From Labrenzia sp. OB1 (GTDB taxonomy: Bacteria; Pseudomonadota; Alphaproteobacteria; Rhizobiales; Stappiaceae), in contig NZ_JSEP01000006.1 in NCBI RefSeq assembly GCF_001624695.1, positions 186,001-250,000 of the forward strand: DNA of 64,000 nt, written 5' to 3'. The translations under genes were made by a program, and so were the position numbers. This document shows, piece by piece, positions 37,168-46,608 of the stretch; position 1 is the stretch's first letter, and each line of letters begins with the position of its first letter. Under the pieces are notes generated by a model. The model was not told where the DNA came from. It saw nothing but the letters and a program-made list of their open reading frames with translations, and did not search any database.

Positions 37168-37806
37168 TCATCCCGCTTCGGTCACGACACCATCCATTGC
37201 GATGTCCCAGGGCAAGGGGAAAACCGTCGGCATGCGGCAGAATTCAAAGCCTACGCCAAGCATCAGGGGTTTCCTGTCGAAGTCTGCAAGGGTGCGGTCG
37301 TAGTATCCGCCCCCGTTACCAAGGCGGAAATTGTCGTCATCGACGCCGACCAGCGGCGAAAGGATGATATCCGGCGTCTCGGCCTCGCCCGTGGCGGGGA
37401 CAGGGATATTCCAGATCCCGCGCGTCATCTCACACCCCGGGCGCCAGGGCAGAAATTGCAGCGGAGCTTCCTTCGCGATCACAACGGGAAGAAAGACGGT
37501 CCGGCCCGCATCACAGAGATCCGTCATCAGGGGCCGCAGGTCCGGTTCGCCGCGAATGGGCCAGTAGACAGCGATTTTCCCGAAGGTTCTGTTTTCGAGA
37601 AACCGGTGCAGGTTGGCGATCAGCGCGTCGGTCTTCTCCCGTCGTTCGGCGCTGTCCATCCGCCGCCGCCTTTCCATGAGGCGGGTGCGTTCGGATTTGC
37701 GGAAACGGCTGACATCCCTGAAGGTCTGCGGATCGACGATGTGTCCGGCGACGATCTTGCAGGCGTAGCAGACGGGATCTCCGGGACGGTCTTCCTCTTC
37801 GCTCAT
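37168..37806 (-). CDS. 5-formyltetrahydrofolate cyclo-ligase
   Basis: This 212-residue enzyme uses ATP to turn 5-formyl-THF into 5,10-methenyl-THF. The phosphate-binding GNGGGYYDRTLA near the C-terminus is diagnostic, and IILSPLVGVDDDNFRLG precedes it. The protein has about 35 extra N-terminal residues before the RKSERTRLMERRR helix, containing CYAC. A shorter start at the internal ATG in RLMERRRR would remove part of the first helix, so the longer start was kept. It is monocistronic and convergent with the dehydrogenase gene (59 bp). Confidence 0.88.
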   Translation of the reverse strand: MSEEEDRPGDPVCYACKIVAGHIVDPQTFRDVSRFRKSERTRLMERRRRMDSAERREKTDALIANLHRFLENRTFGKIAVYWPIRGEPDLRPLMTDLCDAGRTVFLPVVIAKEAPLQFLPWRPGCEMTRGIWNIPVPATGEAETPDIILSPLVGVDDDNFRLGNGGGYYDRTLADFDRKPLMLGVGFEFCRMPTVFPLPWDIAMDGVVTEAG

Positions 37807-37929
37807 CTGCTTTTCCGGGTTCTTGCACAACCGATTTTCACATGCTGTCAGGCGCGCAATTTTGCTGCAAGCCCCCAAAAGTGAAGGCGTGCCATCCGCC
37901 CATTTCGTGATAAAATTGGTCGAAAGTGT

Positions 37930-38229
37930 GTGGAGGACCGCATGGCGCGGGAGTCTGGCACTCGGCCGATGGCGGCCGCAACTGAGACGGTATCGTCGGC
38001 GGACGGTGGAAAGACCTGGCAAGCAAAACGCCAGGGGCTGCCCCAGGAAGCCTGTTTCTTCACCGTGCTTTACCAGGCAATGGCGGGCGATACGCGCGAC
38101 CCGGCCGGGTTCTATTTCGGCACAAACTCCGGCTCGGTCTTCGCGAGCCTCTACGAGGGCGACAGCTGGCAGGAAATAGCCCGGCATTTGCCGACGGCGC
38201 TTTCGGTTGAGGTGATGGACCGGAGATAG
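37930..38229 (+). pseudogene. C-terminal remnant of a BNR-repeat/WD40-like glycosyl-hydrolase-type protein
   Basis: From about 38000 to the stop the frame reads DGGKTWQAKRQGLPQEA, then GFYFGTNSGSVFASLYEGDSW and RHLPTALSVEV. These are BNR/Asp-box motifs (S-x-D-x-G-x-T-W) and the end typical of exo-alpha-sialidase-like beta-propeller proteins of over 300 residues. Only the last 80 or so residues remain, and the sequence before them is unrelated and lacks a good RBS. I take it as a gene fragment left by deletion rather than a functional small protein. Confidence 0.65.
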
Positions 38230-38316
38230 CTGCAGTGACGGCGACCAGCAGAACCTCGTCGCCGGACACCACGAACGTAGGAGCTCTTGCGCAATGTGTG
38301 CATGGCCACCCCGACC

Positions 38317-41300
38317 CTACTGCGCGGTGCTGTACTCTGCCGTAGAGCCGACCTGCAGGACCCAATCCCTGATCTCGGGCGTGTCGTCGCCCACAAGGTT
38401 CTCCGCCAGATACAGCAGCCGGTTCGTATCCTTGCTGTCCTTCCCGGTGCAGAAGCGGTCCTGCAGGTAGAAGGGCGGCGTTGCCTGATACAGCAGCCGT
38501 GCGGTGACCCTGGTAACAGCCGCGCCGGGCAGATCGAAGGCATAAGTCAGGCTGTCCGCGCCGGCGATCTTCTGCGGCCCCTCGGCGTCATAGTCAGGAT
38601 CGATGACGCCTCCGGCGTCGGTCACGCCCAGCGCCGTCGTGTCTTCCGCAAGGTCCGATTGCGCTCCAAGGGCCTTCGCGATCTCGATCCGGTGCGCCAG
38701 CGGCAGAAAACCGGACGGATAAAGCCGGTTGTCCTTGACCTCCGCACAGATCGACAAAAAGCTGGTTGTCAGCGTACCGGCCGGCGTGGCGTCATGGCCG
38801 CAGCTTGCCGGTGTGGCATTTTCCGGCGGCGTGCTGACCAGTTCCTGGTAGACCTGCGCCTGATCCTGCTCAGTGATCAGCTGATAGTGCGGCTGATGCG
38901 GCCGATCTTTCCAGTTGTCGGGGCGTTCACACTGCCTGGTCCACCAGACCTCCCCGGCAACCGGGTCTTTCTGCGCATTGACGATTTGCCCGGCCGGGTT
39001 CACAGCCCCCGATTGCCACAGCACTTTGCCGGCCTCGTCGTAGGCGGAAAACTCGATGAAGGCGCGCCGGAAGCCGACCCCGGACGGAAATTTATGTCCG
39101 GTCAGGTTGGTCACCGTCACCTCATAGGCGTTGCCATAGGGGTCTCCCGTCGAGGGGTTGACGGGTGCGGACACCTTCTGTGTAACCTCGACGGCCGCCG
39201 TAGCGTTCCTCGCATTGTCGAGCATTGCAAGCTTCGTCAGATCGGCCGGATTCAGGCCCTTGTTCACGAGCATCGAGCTCAAGGAGGGAAGACCGAGCAC
39301 ATTCGGGAATTTGTCCGCCATCTCCACAAGGAACATGTTCAGCCCGACCAGCGAATGTTTGGCGAAGCCCTTGCGGTAGGGCAGATCGACATCCTCTGCC
39401 GGTTCGACATAATCGGAAACCGGGAAATTCGTACGTTCCTGGATGCTGGCGATCTTGCTGACGAAGTCCTGGCCATCCGGGGTCTTGCTCGGCAAATGAC
39501 AGCCTTGGCACTCCTCGGACCTGCTGCCCCGGTCGTCCTTGCCCAGCAGATCCACTCCCAGCAACTTGCCGGACCGGTAATCGCTGAAGGCCCATTCGGG
39601 ATAGGTTGTCTGTTCGTAGACATGGCCGAGAATATTCAGGTTCTCCGCGTCGGGGTTCGTCTCGCCCAGGACGGGCAAATGCACCGTGTGGCAGGAGCCG
39701 CAGACGACAGAATCCTTGAATCCTTCGTGATACTTCGGCGTGATCCCGAGAGCGTTCTGCATCGGCACGGGTTTGATCTCTCCAGCCGGATCGTCAGGTC
39801 CACCAAACGGGCCGTTGATTTCCGTGGCCGGACCAACCTTGAAGCTGCCGGTGAAGGTGGCCGCGAAGTTGGTGTTGGCAGGTTTGCCGTCGCCGTTCTG
39901 GCTGAACGTCTTCTGGCGCTGCTCCACACAGGCGTTGCGTGTCTCGATTGCCTTCGATCCACCGTCGTCATCGCCATGACCGGCAACGGTTGCGTCGGAA
40001 AAATCCATCCTGTGACAGGACGTGCAGTTGATCCCGTCCCTGGCGAGGCCCGCGTGGCGTGCAGCCATATCGTCGAATTCCGCTGGAATGACGTCCACGT
40101 CATCGCGGGTGAACTCTTCGCAGGTGCCGGTCGATGCATCATAGGTGTCGATCTGGAACTGACGCTGGCCTGAAATTCCGTGACACCCCAGACAGGTGTT
40201 TTCGATGAAGTCCGGCACGCTCTTCTTGCCGTTGTCATAGGTGCCTGGGTGAAAGGTTTTCGTCTCGGAGGCCAGTTGCGCGAAGAAGATCGGGTCGCGT
40301 CCGGCCAGACCCATCGGAGAGGTGCGCCAGGTGGCATAGGGCGAATAATTGTAAAGATACGGCACGGACGCGTCCTTGCCCGCGTTTTCCTGCAATCGCG
40401 TGTGCTCCGCCACGCTCAGCGGCTGGGTCATGTCAAACTGCATGCCCGTGCCGCCAGCATCATGGCAGCCACCGCATTGATCCGATGTCAGGTATTCGCT
40501 GGCATCGGTCAGTTCACCGGAAAAGACTGCCGCCGTGTCGTAGGTCGCACTGACCATGCTGACATCGTCCGCATTCTCGGGAACCGCGGTCTTGTTGTAC
40601 AGATACGTGGAGACCGGGCCTGCCGCTGCTGTCTCGCCTGCAGTCTGCGATCCTTCGAGAGTGGACAGGAAAGCGCGCAGTTTATGGCCGTTCTCAATAC
40701 CGTCAGTCTCTGACGAGCGGGCCGTTTTGGAAGGCGTCAGGGAGGCCGGGTCACTGATCACCTGAACGTCGAACCAGGCGTTGGTCAGATAGCTCTTCGG
40801 CTTGCCTTTGCCGAGTTGCAGGTTGTGCATGCTGGAGAAGGTCGAATTGTCGACGGCGGAAGCGTGGCAATTCAGGCAATACTGTCCAAAGCCCATCGCC
40901 GGCGGACCGCGATTAATCGCCGGCCAATCGTTGGCGGAAACGTTCTGCGTGGTCGCCCCGGGGCTGAATTTCGTGGTTTGCGTTGCGAAGTTGTTCTGCG
41001 CCTCGGCCTTGGTGTCGCCAAGGGCGAAGCCGTAATAGCCCCAGTACCAGCCGTCCTGCGTTGCCTCGGCATCGCGCACCATGAATGCAATGCCGCTTTG
41101 GGGGAAAAGCGTCATGGGATCGCGATCCTGGCACACGCTGGCGGGCGCGGAATACATTTCCTTCACGATGATCGCGCCATCGGGCATCGGGTGGTCCGGC
41201 AAACTGTAGCCCGTTTCTTCCCCGGTCCTGAACGTGGAGATCCAGTCAAACGCGATCTGGTTGTACCAGATCACCGCAGGTGAATGAAACGCGCTTTGAT

Positions 41301-41697
41301 GGGTTTGCCAGGTACCGGATCCAGATGTGCCGAAGGTCACACCGGTTGCCATCTCCGGTCCCAACTGGCGTACATGTTTGTCGCGATACCAGCCCTCATC
41401 AGCGGGTTTTCCAGCCTCGATGGGCGCCAGACGGCGGTGGCACATGTTTATGAAGAACAGGCTGACCAGGTTTTCGTAGACTTCAGGCGCCGACTTTTCG
41501 CCGGACGGCTGTGTTGCGCCCGGGGTCTTCAGCCGCGCTTCAAGTTCCGCGCATGTCGTGCCCTCGAACGTCCCTTCCGTCGGCATAAGCCCGGACACCG
41601 TGTTGTAGGGGCTCGGCGGAGTGGCGTCGCACCAGATCTCGGCTTGTGCGGAAAATGCGAAACCGACCATCACAATGGCAGAAACGAGTGTTTTCAT
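38317..41697 (-). CDS. Periplasmic hexaheme cytochrome c
   Basis: This 1126-residue exported protein has a Sec signal peptide (LVSAIVMVGFAFSAQA, cut before EIW). Six CxxCH haem-binding motifs lie at residues 274 (CLNCH), 408 (CGGCH), 502 (CLGCH), 558 (CTSCH), 666 (CGSCH) and 730 (CQGCH). Long haem-free regions flank them. The last 350 residues contain VTVTNLTGHKFPSGVGFRRAFIEF, a beta-sandwich segment seen at the end of several multihaem cytochromes. It is likely a periplasmic electron-transfer or redox enzyme; no substrate can be named. The molybdopterin oxidoreductase gene lies 191 bp upstream on the same strand and may be a functional partner. Confidence 0.85.
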   Translation of the reverse strand: MKTLVSAIVMVGFAFSAQAEIWCDATPPSPYNTVSGLMPTEGTFEGTTCAELEARLKTPGATQPSGEKSAPEVYENLVSLFFINMCHRRLAPIEAGKPADEGWYRDKHVRQLGPEMATGVTFGTSGSGTWQTHQSAFHSPAVIWYNQIAFDWISTFRTGEETGYSLPDHPMPDGAIIVKEMYSAPASVCQDRDPMTLFPQSGIAFMVRDAEATQDGWYWGYYGFALGDTKAEAQNNFATQTTKFSPGATTQNVSANDWPAINRGPPAMGFGQYCLNCHASAVDNSTFSSMHNLQLGKGKPKSYLTNAWFDVQVISDPASLTPSKTARSSETDGIENGHKLRAFLSTLEGSQTAGETAAAGPVSTYLYNKTAVPENADDVSMVSATYDTAAVFSGELTDASEYLTSDQCGGCHDAGGTGMQFDMTQPLSVAEHTRLQENAGKDASVPYLYNYSPYATWRTSPMGLAGRDPIFFAQLASETKTFHPGTYDNGKKSVPDFIENTCLGCHGISGQRQFQIDTYDASTGTCEEFTRDDVDVIPAEFDDMAARHAGLARDGINCTSCHRMDFSDATVAGHGDDDGGSKAIETRNACVEQRQKTFSQNGDGKPANTNFAATFTGSFKVGPATEINGPFGGPDDPAGEIKPVPMQNALGITPKYHEGFKDSVVCGSCHTVHLPVLGETNPDAENLNILGHVYEQTTYPEWAFSDYRSGKLLGVDLLGKDDRGSRSEECQGCHLPSKTPDGQDFVSKIASIQERTNFPVSDYVEPAEDVDLPYRKGFAKHSLVGLNMFLVEMADKFPNVLGLPSLSSMLVNKGLNPADLTKLAMLDNARNATAAVEVTQKVSAPVNPSTGDPYGNAYEVTVTNLTGHKFPSGVGFRRAFIEFSAYDEAGKVLWQSGAVNPAGQIVNAQKDPVAGEVWWTRQCERPDNWKDRPHQPHYQLITEQDQAQVYQELVSTPPENATPASCGHDATPAGTLTTSFLSICAEVKDNRLYPSGFLPLAHRIEIAKALGAQSDLAEDTTALGVTDAGGVIDPDYDAEGPQKIAGADSLTYAFDLPGAAVTRVTARLLYQATPPFYLQDRFCTGKDSKDTNRLLYLAENLVGDDTPEIRDWVLQVGSTAEYSTAQ

Positions 41698-41888
41698 CGG
41701 CCTCTCCCAGGCGTCACATTGCTGCGACTTGGCGACATCTGTTCATCGATGTCCCGACAGGGAGAACCCATCGTTGACGTGCAACGACACCCGCCGATTC
41801 AATAGGCGGGCCAAGCTCCAATCCCCCTTAAATCTTAGGTTGTTTCATGAACCTGGGCAATGCGCCGCGGGACCATTGCGTCCGTTCC

Positions 41889-43985
41889 CTAAACCGCCCT
41901 CACCCACACGGCCGTGTCATGGAACGCAGCGCCGCCATAGGGCGCCACCGGGTCGGCGCCGGTGAGCGTGTTGATACCCTTGCCGTCCTCGAAGGCCTCG
42001 TTGGGCCAGATGCCTTCGGAGATGGCTGTGCCAGGGGCAAGCGTTTCGACGAGACGGGCGTGCAACGTAACCACACCGCGCCGGCTGCCCATTTTCACTT
42101 TCGCACCGTCGGAGATGCCGAAGCGGGACGCGTCCTGCGGGCGCAGCCAGACTTCTGGCCGGCCTTCCTTTTTCCGCGAACTGTCCGTCTCGTTGAAGGT
42201 CGAGTTTAGGAAAGAACGTGCCGGAGCCGTCACAAGGCGGAACGGGTGCTGTTCGTCGGCGACTTCGATGCTGTCCCATTGATCGGGCAGTTCGGGCATG
42301 CCGGTCCAGGGGCCGAGAGGGCCGCCTTCCGGTCTGTTGGGCGAGACGGAGTGGCCCCAGCCCGGTCTGAAGTGAAACCTGCCGTCGACGTGGCCGAAGC
42401 CTTTCAGGTAATGCGCGGTCTCGAAATCCGGCTGCAGGTCGATCCATTTGCCCGCCTCCAGATCCTCAAGTGTTCCGTAACCGGAATTTTCCAGCATCCA
42501 GGCGATCTGGTCGCGCGCGTCCATATCGAACCCCGGGTGAGGTCTTGAATCAACACGGCCAGCGATCTCGTTGATAACAAATATGTTTTCGCGCGGACCC
42601 TCCGGCGGCTCCACCGCCCGGGGCCCCAGTATCAGGTACTGGTGCCCGCCGCCCTTGTAGATGTCGTCATGCTCCAAAAACTGCGTGGCCGGCAGGACGA
42701 CGTCGGCCATTTTCGCCGTTTCGGTCATGAACTGTTCGTGGACCACGGTGAACAGATCTTCGCGGGCAAAGCCCTGTTTGACCAGGTCCTGTTCCGGGGC
42801 AACCGACACCGGATTGGTGTTCTGGATCAGCATGGCCTTGACCGGAGGACCGCCGAGCAAGGCTGTTTCGTCGCCGGTCAGTATCCGGCCGATCAGGCAT
42901 TGATCGAGGGCCCGCACGGCAGGATCTTTCAGCGATCCGGCCTCGATCATCTCCTTGTCGAGTTCATAGATGGCGCCGTTGTTGTGAAAGGCGCCGCCGC
43001 CCTCGTATTGCCATGCGCCGGTGACAGCGGCGATAGAACTGGCGGCATGCATCGCAACCACGCCGTTGCGCGACCGGGTAAAGCCGTAGCCGAGCCGGAA
43101 ATAGGTCTTTTTCACTTCGCCGATCAGCCGCGCCGCGTCCTCGATCTGAGAAGCCTCAAGCCCGGTGATCGCGGCGGCCCATTCCGGCGACCGGGACTGA
43201 AGGTGGGCTTGCAGGTCATCCGGGCAATCGGTGTATTTTTCGAGATAGTCCCGGTCGGCGAAACCATCGCGGAAGAGAACATGCATGATCGCGCAGGCGA
43301 GAGCAGCGTCGGTACCGGGTTTGACGATAAGGCCAATATCGGCCTGTTTCATCGTCTCTGTCCGATAGACATCGACGACGATGATCCGGGCTCCGCGTTT
43401 CTTGCGCGCCGAGATCGCATGCGTCATGACGTTGACCTGGGTGGCAACCGGATTGGTGCCCCAGATGACGATCTGGTCGGAGACCGCCATCTCGCGCGGG
43501 TCGGGCCCGGCAAGCCTTCCCGTGCCGGCGACATATCCGGTCCAGGCGATGTTGGTGCAGATGCTGTCAAACTGGCGCGAATAGCCCTTGGCGTGGCGCA
43601 GCCGGTGAATGCTGTCGCGCTGGACCAGCCCCATGGTTCCCGCATAGTGGTAGGGCCAAACGCTCTCCGCGCCGAATTCGGCCTCGGCTGAGAGAAACTT
43701 CTCGGCGATCAGGTCGAGAGCGCTGTCCCAGGAGATCTCCTCGAACCTGCCCTCGCCCTTGGCGCCCAACCGGCGCAGCGGCTTCAGCAGGCGGTCCGGA
43801 TGATAGAGCCGCTCCGCGTAGCGGGCGACCTTGGCACAGATGACTCCGGCCGTGTAGGTGTTGTCCCTAGCCCCGTTCAGGCGTTTGATCTTGCCGTCAG
43901 GATCGAGATGCACATCGAGAGCGCACGTCGACGGACAGTCATGCGGACAGGCGGAAAAGGCGGTTTCTGGCGGCTGCTGGGTCAT
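41889..43985 (-). CDS. Molybdopterin-dependent oxidoreductase with one [4Fe-4S] cluster
   Basis: This 698-residue protein belongs to the DMSO reductase/formate dehydrogenase superfamily. The N-terminus has cysteines at 13, 17, 21 and 50 (CPHDCPSTC then VIC), which bind a 4Fe-4S cluster. C143 in DSICTNIAWTG is a candidate Mo/W ligand. IWGTNPVATQVN and LIQNTNPVSVAP line the cofactor. The C-terminal domain with PEVWLRPQDASRFGISDGAKVKM is the molydop-binding fold. There is no Tat signal, so it is cytoplasmic. ATG 43985 was preferred over an upstream TTG (44012), but neither has a strong RBS. Substrate unknown; this class includes formate dehydrogenase-like and polysulfide-type enzymes. Confidence 0.87.
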   Translation of the reverse strand: MTQQPPETAFSACPHDCPSTCALDVHLDPDGKIKRLNGARDNTYTAGVICAKVARYAERLYHPDRLLKPLRRLGAKGEGRFEEISWDSALDLIAEKFLSAEAEFGAESVWPYHYAGTMGLVQRDSIHRLRHAKGYSRQFDSICTNIAWTGYVAGTGRLAGPDPREMAVSDQIVIWGTNPVATQVNVMTHAISARKKRGARIIVVDVYRTETMKQADIGLIVKPGTDAALACAIMHVLFRDGFADRDYLEKYTDCPDDLQAHLQSRSPEWAAAITGLEASQIEDAARLIGEVKKTYFRLGYGFTRSRNGVVAMHAASSIAAVTGAWQYEGGGAFHNNGAIYELDKEMIEAGSLKDPAVRALDQCLIGRILTGDETALLGGPPVKAMLIQNTNPVSVAPEQDLVKQGFAREDLFTVVHEQFMTETAKMADVVLPATQFLEHDDIYKGGGHQYLILGPRAVEPPEGPRENIFVINEIAGRVDSRPHPGFDMDARDQIAWMLENSGYGTLEDLEAGKWIDLQPDFETAHYLKGFGHVDGRFHFRPGWGHSVSPNRPEGGPLGPWTGMPELPDQWDSIEVADEQHPFRLVTAPARSFLNSTFNETDSSRKKEGRPEVWLRPQDASRFGISDGAKVKMGSRRGVVTLHARLVETLAPGTAISEGIWPNEAFEDGKGINTLTGADPVAPYGGAAFHDTAVWVRAV

Positions 43986-44107
43986 CTCGGTCCAATCGGA
44001 GTGAGCGGGCAAGTTCCCTGCCCTTCAGGCGCCTGTCAAGTCCGGAGACACACCGCAGAGCCCTTCCGGATCAACTGGCCTTGCGGCGGATCTGACCGGA
44101 AAACCCG

Positions 44108-44554
44108 TCACTTTCCGCGGGGTCCGAAGTCTACCAGCGACACCACGCCATCGCCATTCCGGTCGATCCTCGCGATCCAGTCAGGCGCGTTGTCCAGAAA
44201 CTCCTCCTCGGAGACCTTGCCGTCGCCGTCAATGTCGTTGACCTCAAGACGCATGCCATTTGCCGGATTGCGCGCTCCGCGTCCCATACGAGCCGGCTCG
44301 TTGTCAGCCATGTCCTGGGCGCGGGCTTCGTCGAACAACTCGTATTCCTCCGCATCCAGATAGCCGTCCTCATTGGCATCGAAACTTGCGAAAACATCGC
44401 TCCGCCGCTCCCGCGCCTCTTCCGCTGTCACCTCGCCATCGCTGTTCAGATCCCAGTTCTCGATGAAATGCGCTCCCGGACGGTCCCCGGCCAGTACCGT
44501 GGGAACTGCCGTCAGTGTCATCAGCGCGGCTATCGCGAGTACAGAGGTTTTCAT
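44108..44554 (-). CDS. Exported EF-hand calcium-binding protein
   Basis: This 148-residue protein has a signal peptide (SVLAIAALMTLTAVPTVLA). Four EF-hand loops follow: DLNSDGEVTAEE, DANEDGYLDAEE, DIDGDGKVSEEE and DRNGDGVVSLVD. The first three have the canonical D-x-D/N-x-D/E-G pattern with a terminal Glu; the last ends in Asp. It should bind Ca2+ in the periplasm as a buffer or sensor. The start at 44554 has AAGGTG in front. The frame is open much further upstream but over non-coding sequence. It lies downstream of the ndk terminator, so it has its own promoter. Confidence 0.88.
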   Translation of the reverse strand: MKTSVLAIAALMTLTAVPTVLAGDRPGAHFIENWDLNSDGEVTAEEARERRSDVFASFDANEDGYLDAEEYELFDEARAQDMADNEPARMGRGARNPANGMRLEVNDIDGDGKVSEEEFLDNAPDWIARIDRNGDGVVSLVDFGPRGK

Positions 44555-44821
44555 GGCATCACCTTTATTTACAAGATTCGAAAGTATGAATATTATGTCC
44601 AAAAAAAGGGACGTTGAGGCGGGACCATTCACCGCCAGGCAGGCAGCGTTGCCCGAGCGCATGGTCCTTCTCCCGTTCCATTTCCCGACATACTGAAGAT
44701 GGGAGATGCGCCGCTGGGATGCTGTCGTGCATTCGTAAGAATGTGTAACGGCCTGTAACGCATCAGGGTCTGCAACCAAACCTCGCGCAAATCCTGATTG
44801 CCCACAGATGCTCGGATGGCA

Positions 44822-44854
44822 AACGAAAAAAGCCGGCCCCGAGGGACCGGCTTT
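44822..44854 (-). terminator. Rho-independent terminator of ndk
   Basis: The stem AAAGCCGG / CCGGCTTT is followed on the minus strand by TTTTTTCGTTT, 23 bp after the ndk stop. The rest of the 322-bp gap 44555-44876 shows only the EF-hand gene's RBS and no other gene. Confidence 0.88.
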
Positions 44855-44876
44855 CGACAAAATGTCCTTAAAACCT

Positions 44877-45299
44877 TCAGCCGACGAGTTCGACGCCGGA
44901 GAACCAGAAGGCGATTTCCTCTGCAGCGGTTTCCGGTGCATCGGAGCCGTGCACGGAGTTTTCACCGATGGACAGGGCATGGGCCTTGCGGATGGTGCCT
45001 TCGGCCGCTTCGGCCGGGTTGGTGGCACCCATGACTTCACGGTTCTTTGCGATGGCGTTTTCGCCTTCCAGAACCTGCACAACGGTCGGGCCGGAGGACA
45101 TGAACTCGGTCAGTTCACCGAAGAAAGGCCGTTCCTTGTGAACCGCGTAGAAGGCTTCCGCTTCACGTAGGGACATCCACACGCGCTTGGAGGCCACAAC
45201 GCGCAGGCCGGCTTCTTCCAGCTTGGCGGTGATTGCGCCGGTCAGATTGCGCTTGGTTGCATCCGGCTTGATCATGGAAAACGTGCGTTCAATCGCCAT
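44877..45299 (-). CDS. ndk: Nucleoside diphosphate kinase
   Basis: This 140-residue enzyme equilibrates nucleoside tri- and diphosphates through a phosphohistidine. It begins [18 protein letters not shown] and contains the active-site block [20 protein letters not shown] with the catalytic histidine. Length is the standard 140. The start was set at MAIERTF, 18 codons inside the longer open frame. It is monocistronic, with a clear terminator. Confidence 0.98.
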   Translation of the reverse strand: MAIERTFSMIKPDATKRNLTGAITAKLEEAGLRVVASKRVWMSLREAEAFYAVHKERPFFGELTEFMSSGPTVVQVLEGENAIAKNREVMGATNPAEAAEGTIRKAHALSIGENSVHGSDAPETAAEEIAFWFSGVELVG

Positions 45300-45537
45300 G
45301 GTTTCGTCTTTCTCGTTACAGGAGCGCCCGGCGGATCTGCAGGGCCGGCTCATTCATGAATTTCGCGGCCTTCATACCGGGGGCCTGCGCGGCCCGCAAG
45401 GGGGAGCGGCAAGACAATACGGTGTTCACCTATTCCTCCCTTACGGAAGTTTACTGGCATTGGCAGCACGCGCGGCCTAATCTGTGTGTTTGGGGGCTGA
45501 ACAATTCGGCCGGACGTCAAGACGGATTGAGTATCGA

Positions 45538-46416
45538 ATGACAACGCTGGCCGCGATTTTCGGACGCTTCGCAACGCTTGCGAGCAGGGTCACTTTCGTC
45601 TTGTTGATATGCTTCGCGGCAGCGCCGATCCGGACGGATGCGAAGGTCACCGAGAGCTATTACGCCACCCTTGAGGAAGACCTTGCGGATCTTTCCGCCG
45701 AAGAGCGGGAAGAACTGCTGTTGTTCGTCGCCGGAAATGCGCTGCACACCCTCTATCATGAGGGTGGACACATGCTGATCTCCGTACTCGAACTGCCGGT
45801 GCTGGCCCAGGAAGAAGACGCCGTCGACAATCTTGCGACGGTCACCATGCTGGAAACCGAAACGAGCGACGTGGACCTGATGCTTCAGGATGCGATGACC
45901 GGCTGGTTCCTGATGGCCGACAGCACCGGCGAGAACATGGTCTTCTACGATGAGCACGATCTGGATCTGCAGCGCGGTTTCAGGATGCTGTGCCTCATGG
46001 TCGGAGCCGACGAGGAAGCCTTCATGGATCTTGCCCAGGAGCTGGACCTTCCGGAGGACCGGATCGAAAGTTGCGCCTTCGACTACGCGCAAGCTTCTGA
46101 ATCCTGGCGGCTCGCAACCGCGTCCTTCGCACGAGAGAGCAATACTCCGGCCGGCCGGATCAAGGCTGTTCACGAGCCGGCTCCGGAGGGACTGAAGATC
46201 CTCGCACAGTTCCTGAAGACCAGCGAGCTGCTGGAGGACGTCGCCAGGGAATTCGACACACGCTACGAGATCCCCCAGGATATCACCTTCCGCGCCGCTT
46301 CCTGCGGCGAGGACAATGCTTTCTGGGACCCGGAAATACGGGAGGTCATCCTGTGCCACGAATTGCTCGGCGCTTTCGCCGATCTCTATCTGGGTCTGCT
46401 TTACGAGGAAGAATGA
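45538..46416 (+). CDS. Exported putative metallopeptidase, DUF4344-like
   Basis: This 292-residue protein has a signal peptide (LASRVTFVLLICFAAAPIRTDA). A likely zinc site, HEGGH, sits in NALHTLYHEGGHMLISVLELP, an HExxH gluzincin-type motif. A later HELLGAFADLYLGLL segment supplies another H-E. Much of the chain is acidic. The pattern fits the DUF4344 putative metallopeptidases, whose substrates are unknown. ATG 45538 was chosen as it is just before the signal peptide. It is divergent from ndk and monocistronic. Confidence 0.78.
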   Translation: MTTLAAIFGRFATLASRVTFVLLICFAAAPIRTDAKVTESYYATLEEDLADLSAEEREELLLFVAGNALHTLYHEGGHMLISVLELPVLAQEEDAVDNLATVTMLETETSDVDLMLQDAMTGWFLMADSTGENMVFYDEHDLDLQRGFRMLCLMVGADEEAFMDLAQELDLPEDRIESCAFDYAQASESWRLATASFARESNTPAGRIKAVHEPAPEGLKILAQFLKTSELLEDVAREFDTRYEIPQDITFRAASCGEDNAFWDPEIREVILCHELLGAFADLYLGLLYEEE

Positions 46417-46608
46417 GCTGCGCAGTCTGAAGAGCCTTGTCCGCCAAGCATGAATCCAGCCTGCACCCACTTCTCCGCCATTCCAGTGCCGTGACCGCGG
46501 GTGTGGCTGCCGGTGACGCGTGCAGCAAAGCCACAGCCCGCGACATGATGGGGTAAAGCCAAGCTTTCCGCTTGCATCCTCGCGCCCGCTTCGCCAAATA
46601 TCCGGCCC

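Noticed and set aside
38287..40173. Long open frame opposite the cytochrome gene
   Set aside because: Antisense shadow; the six CxxCH motifs are on the minus strand.
41780..41812. Hairpins CGTTG/CAACG and CCCGCC/GGCGGG between the molybdopterin and cytochrome genes
   Set aside because: Stems are only 5-6 bp with no T-run. They could be chance in GC-rich sequence.
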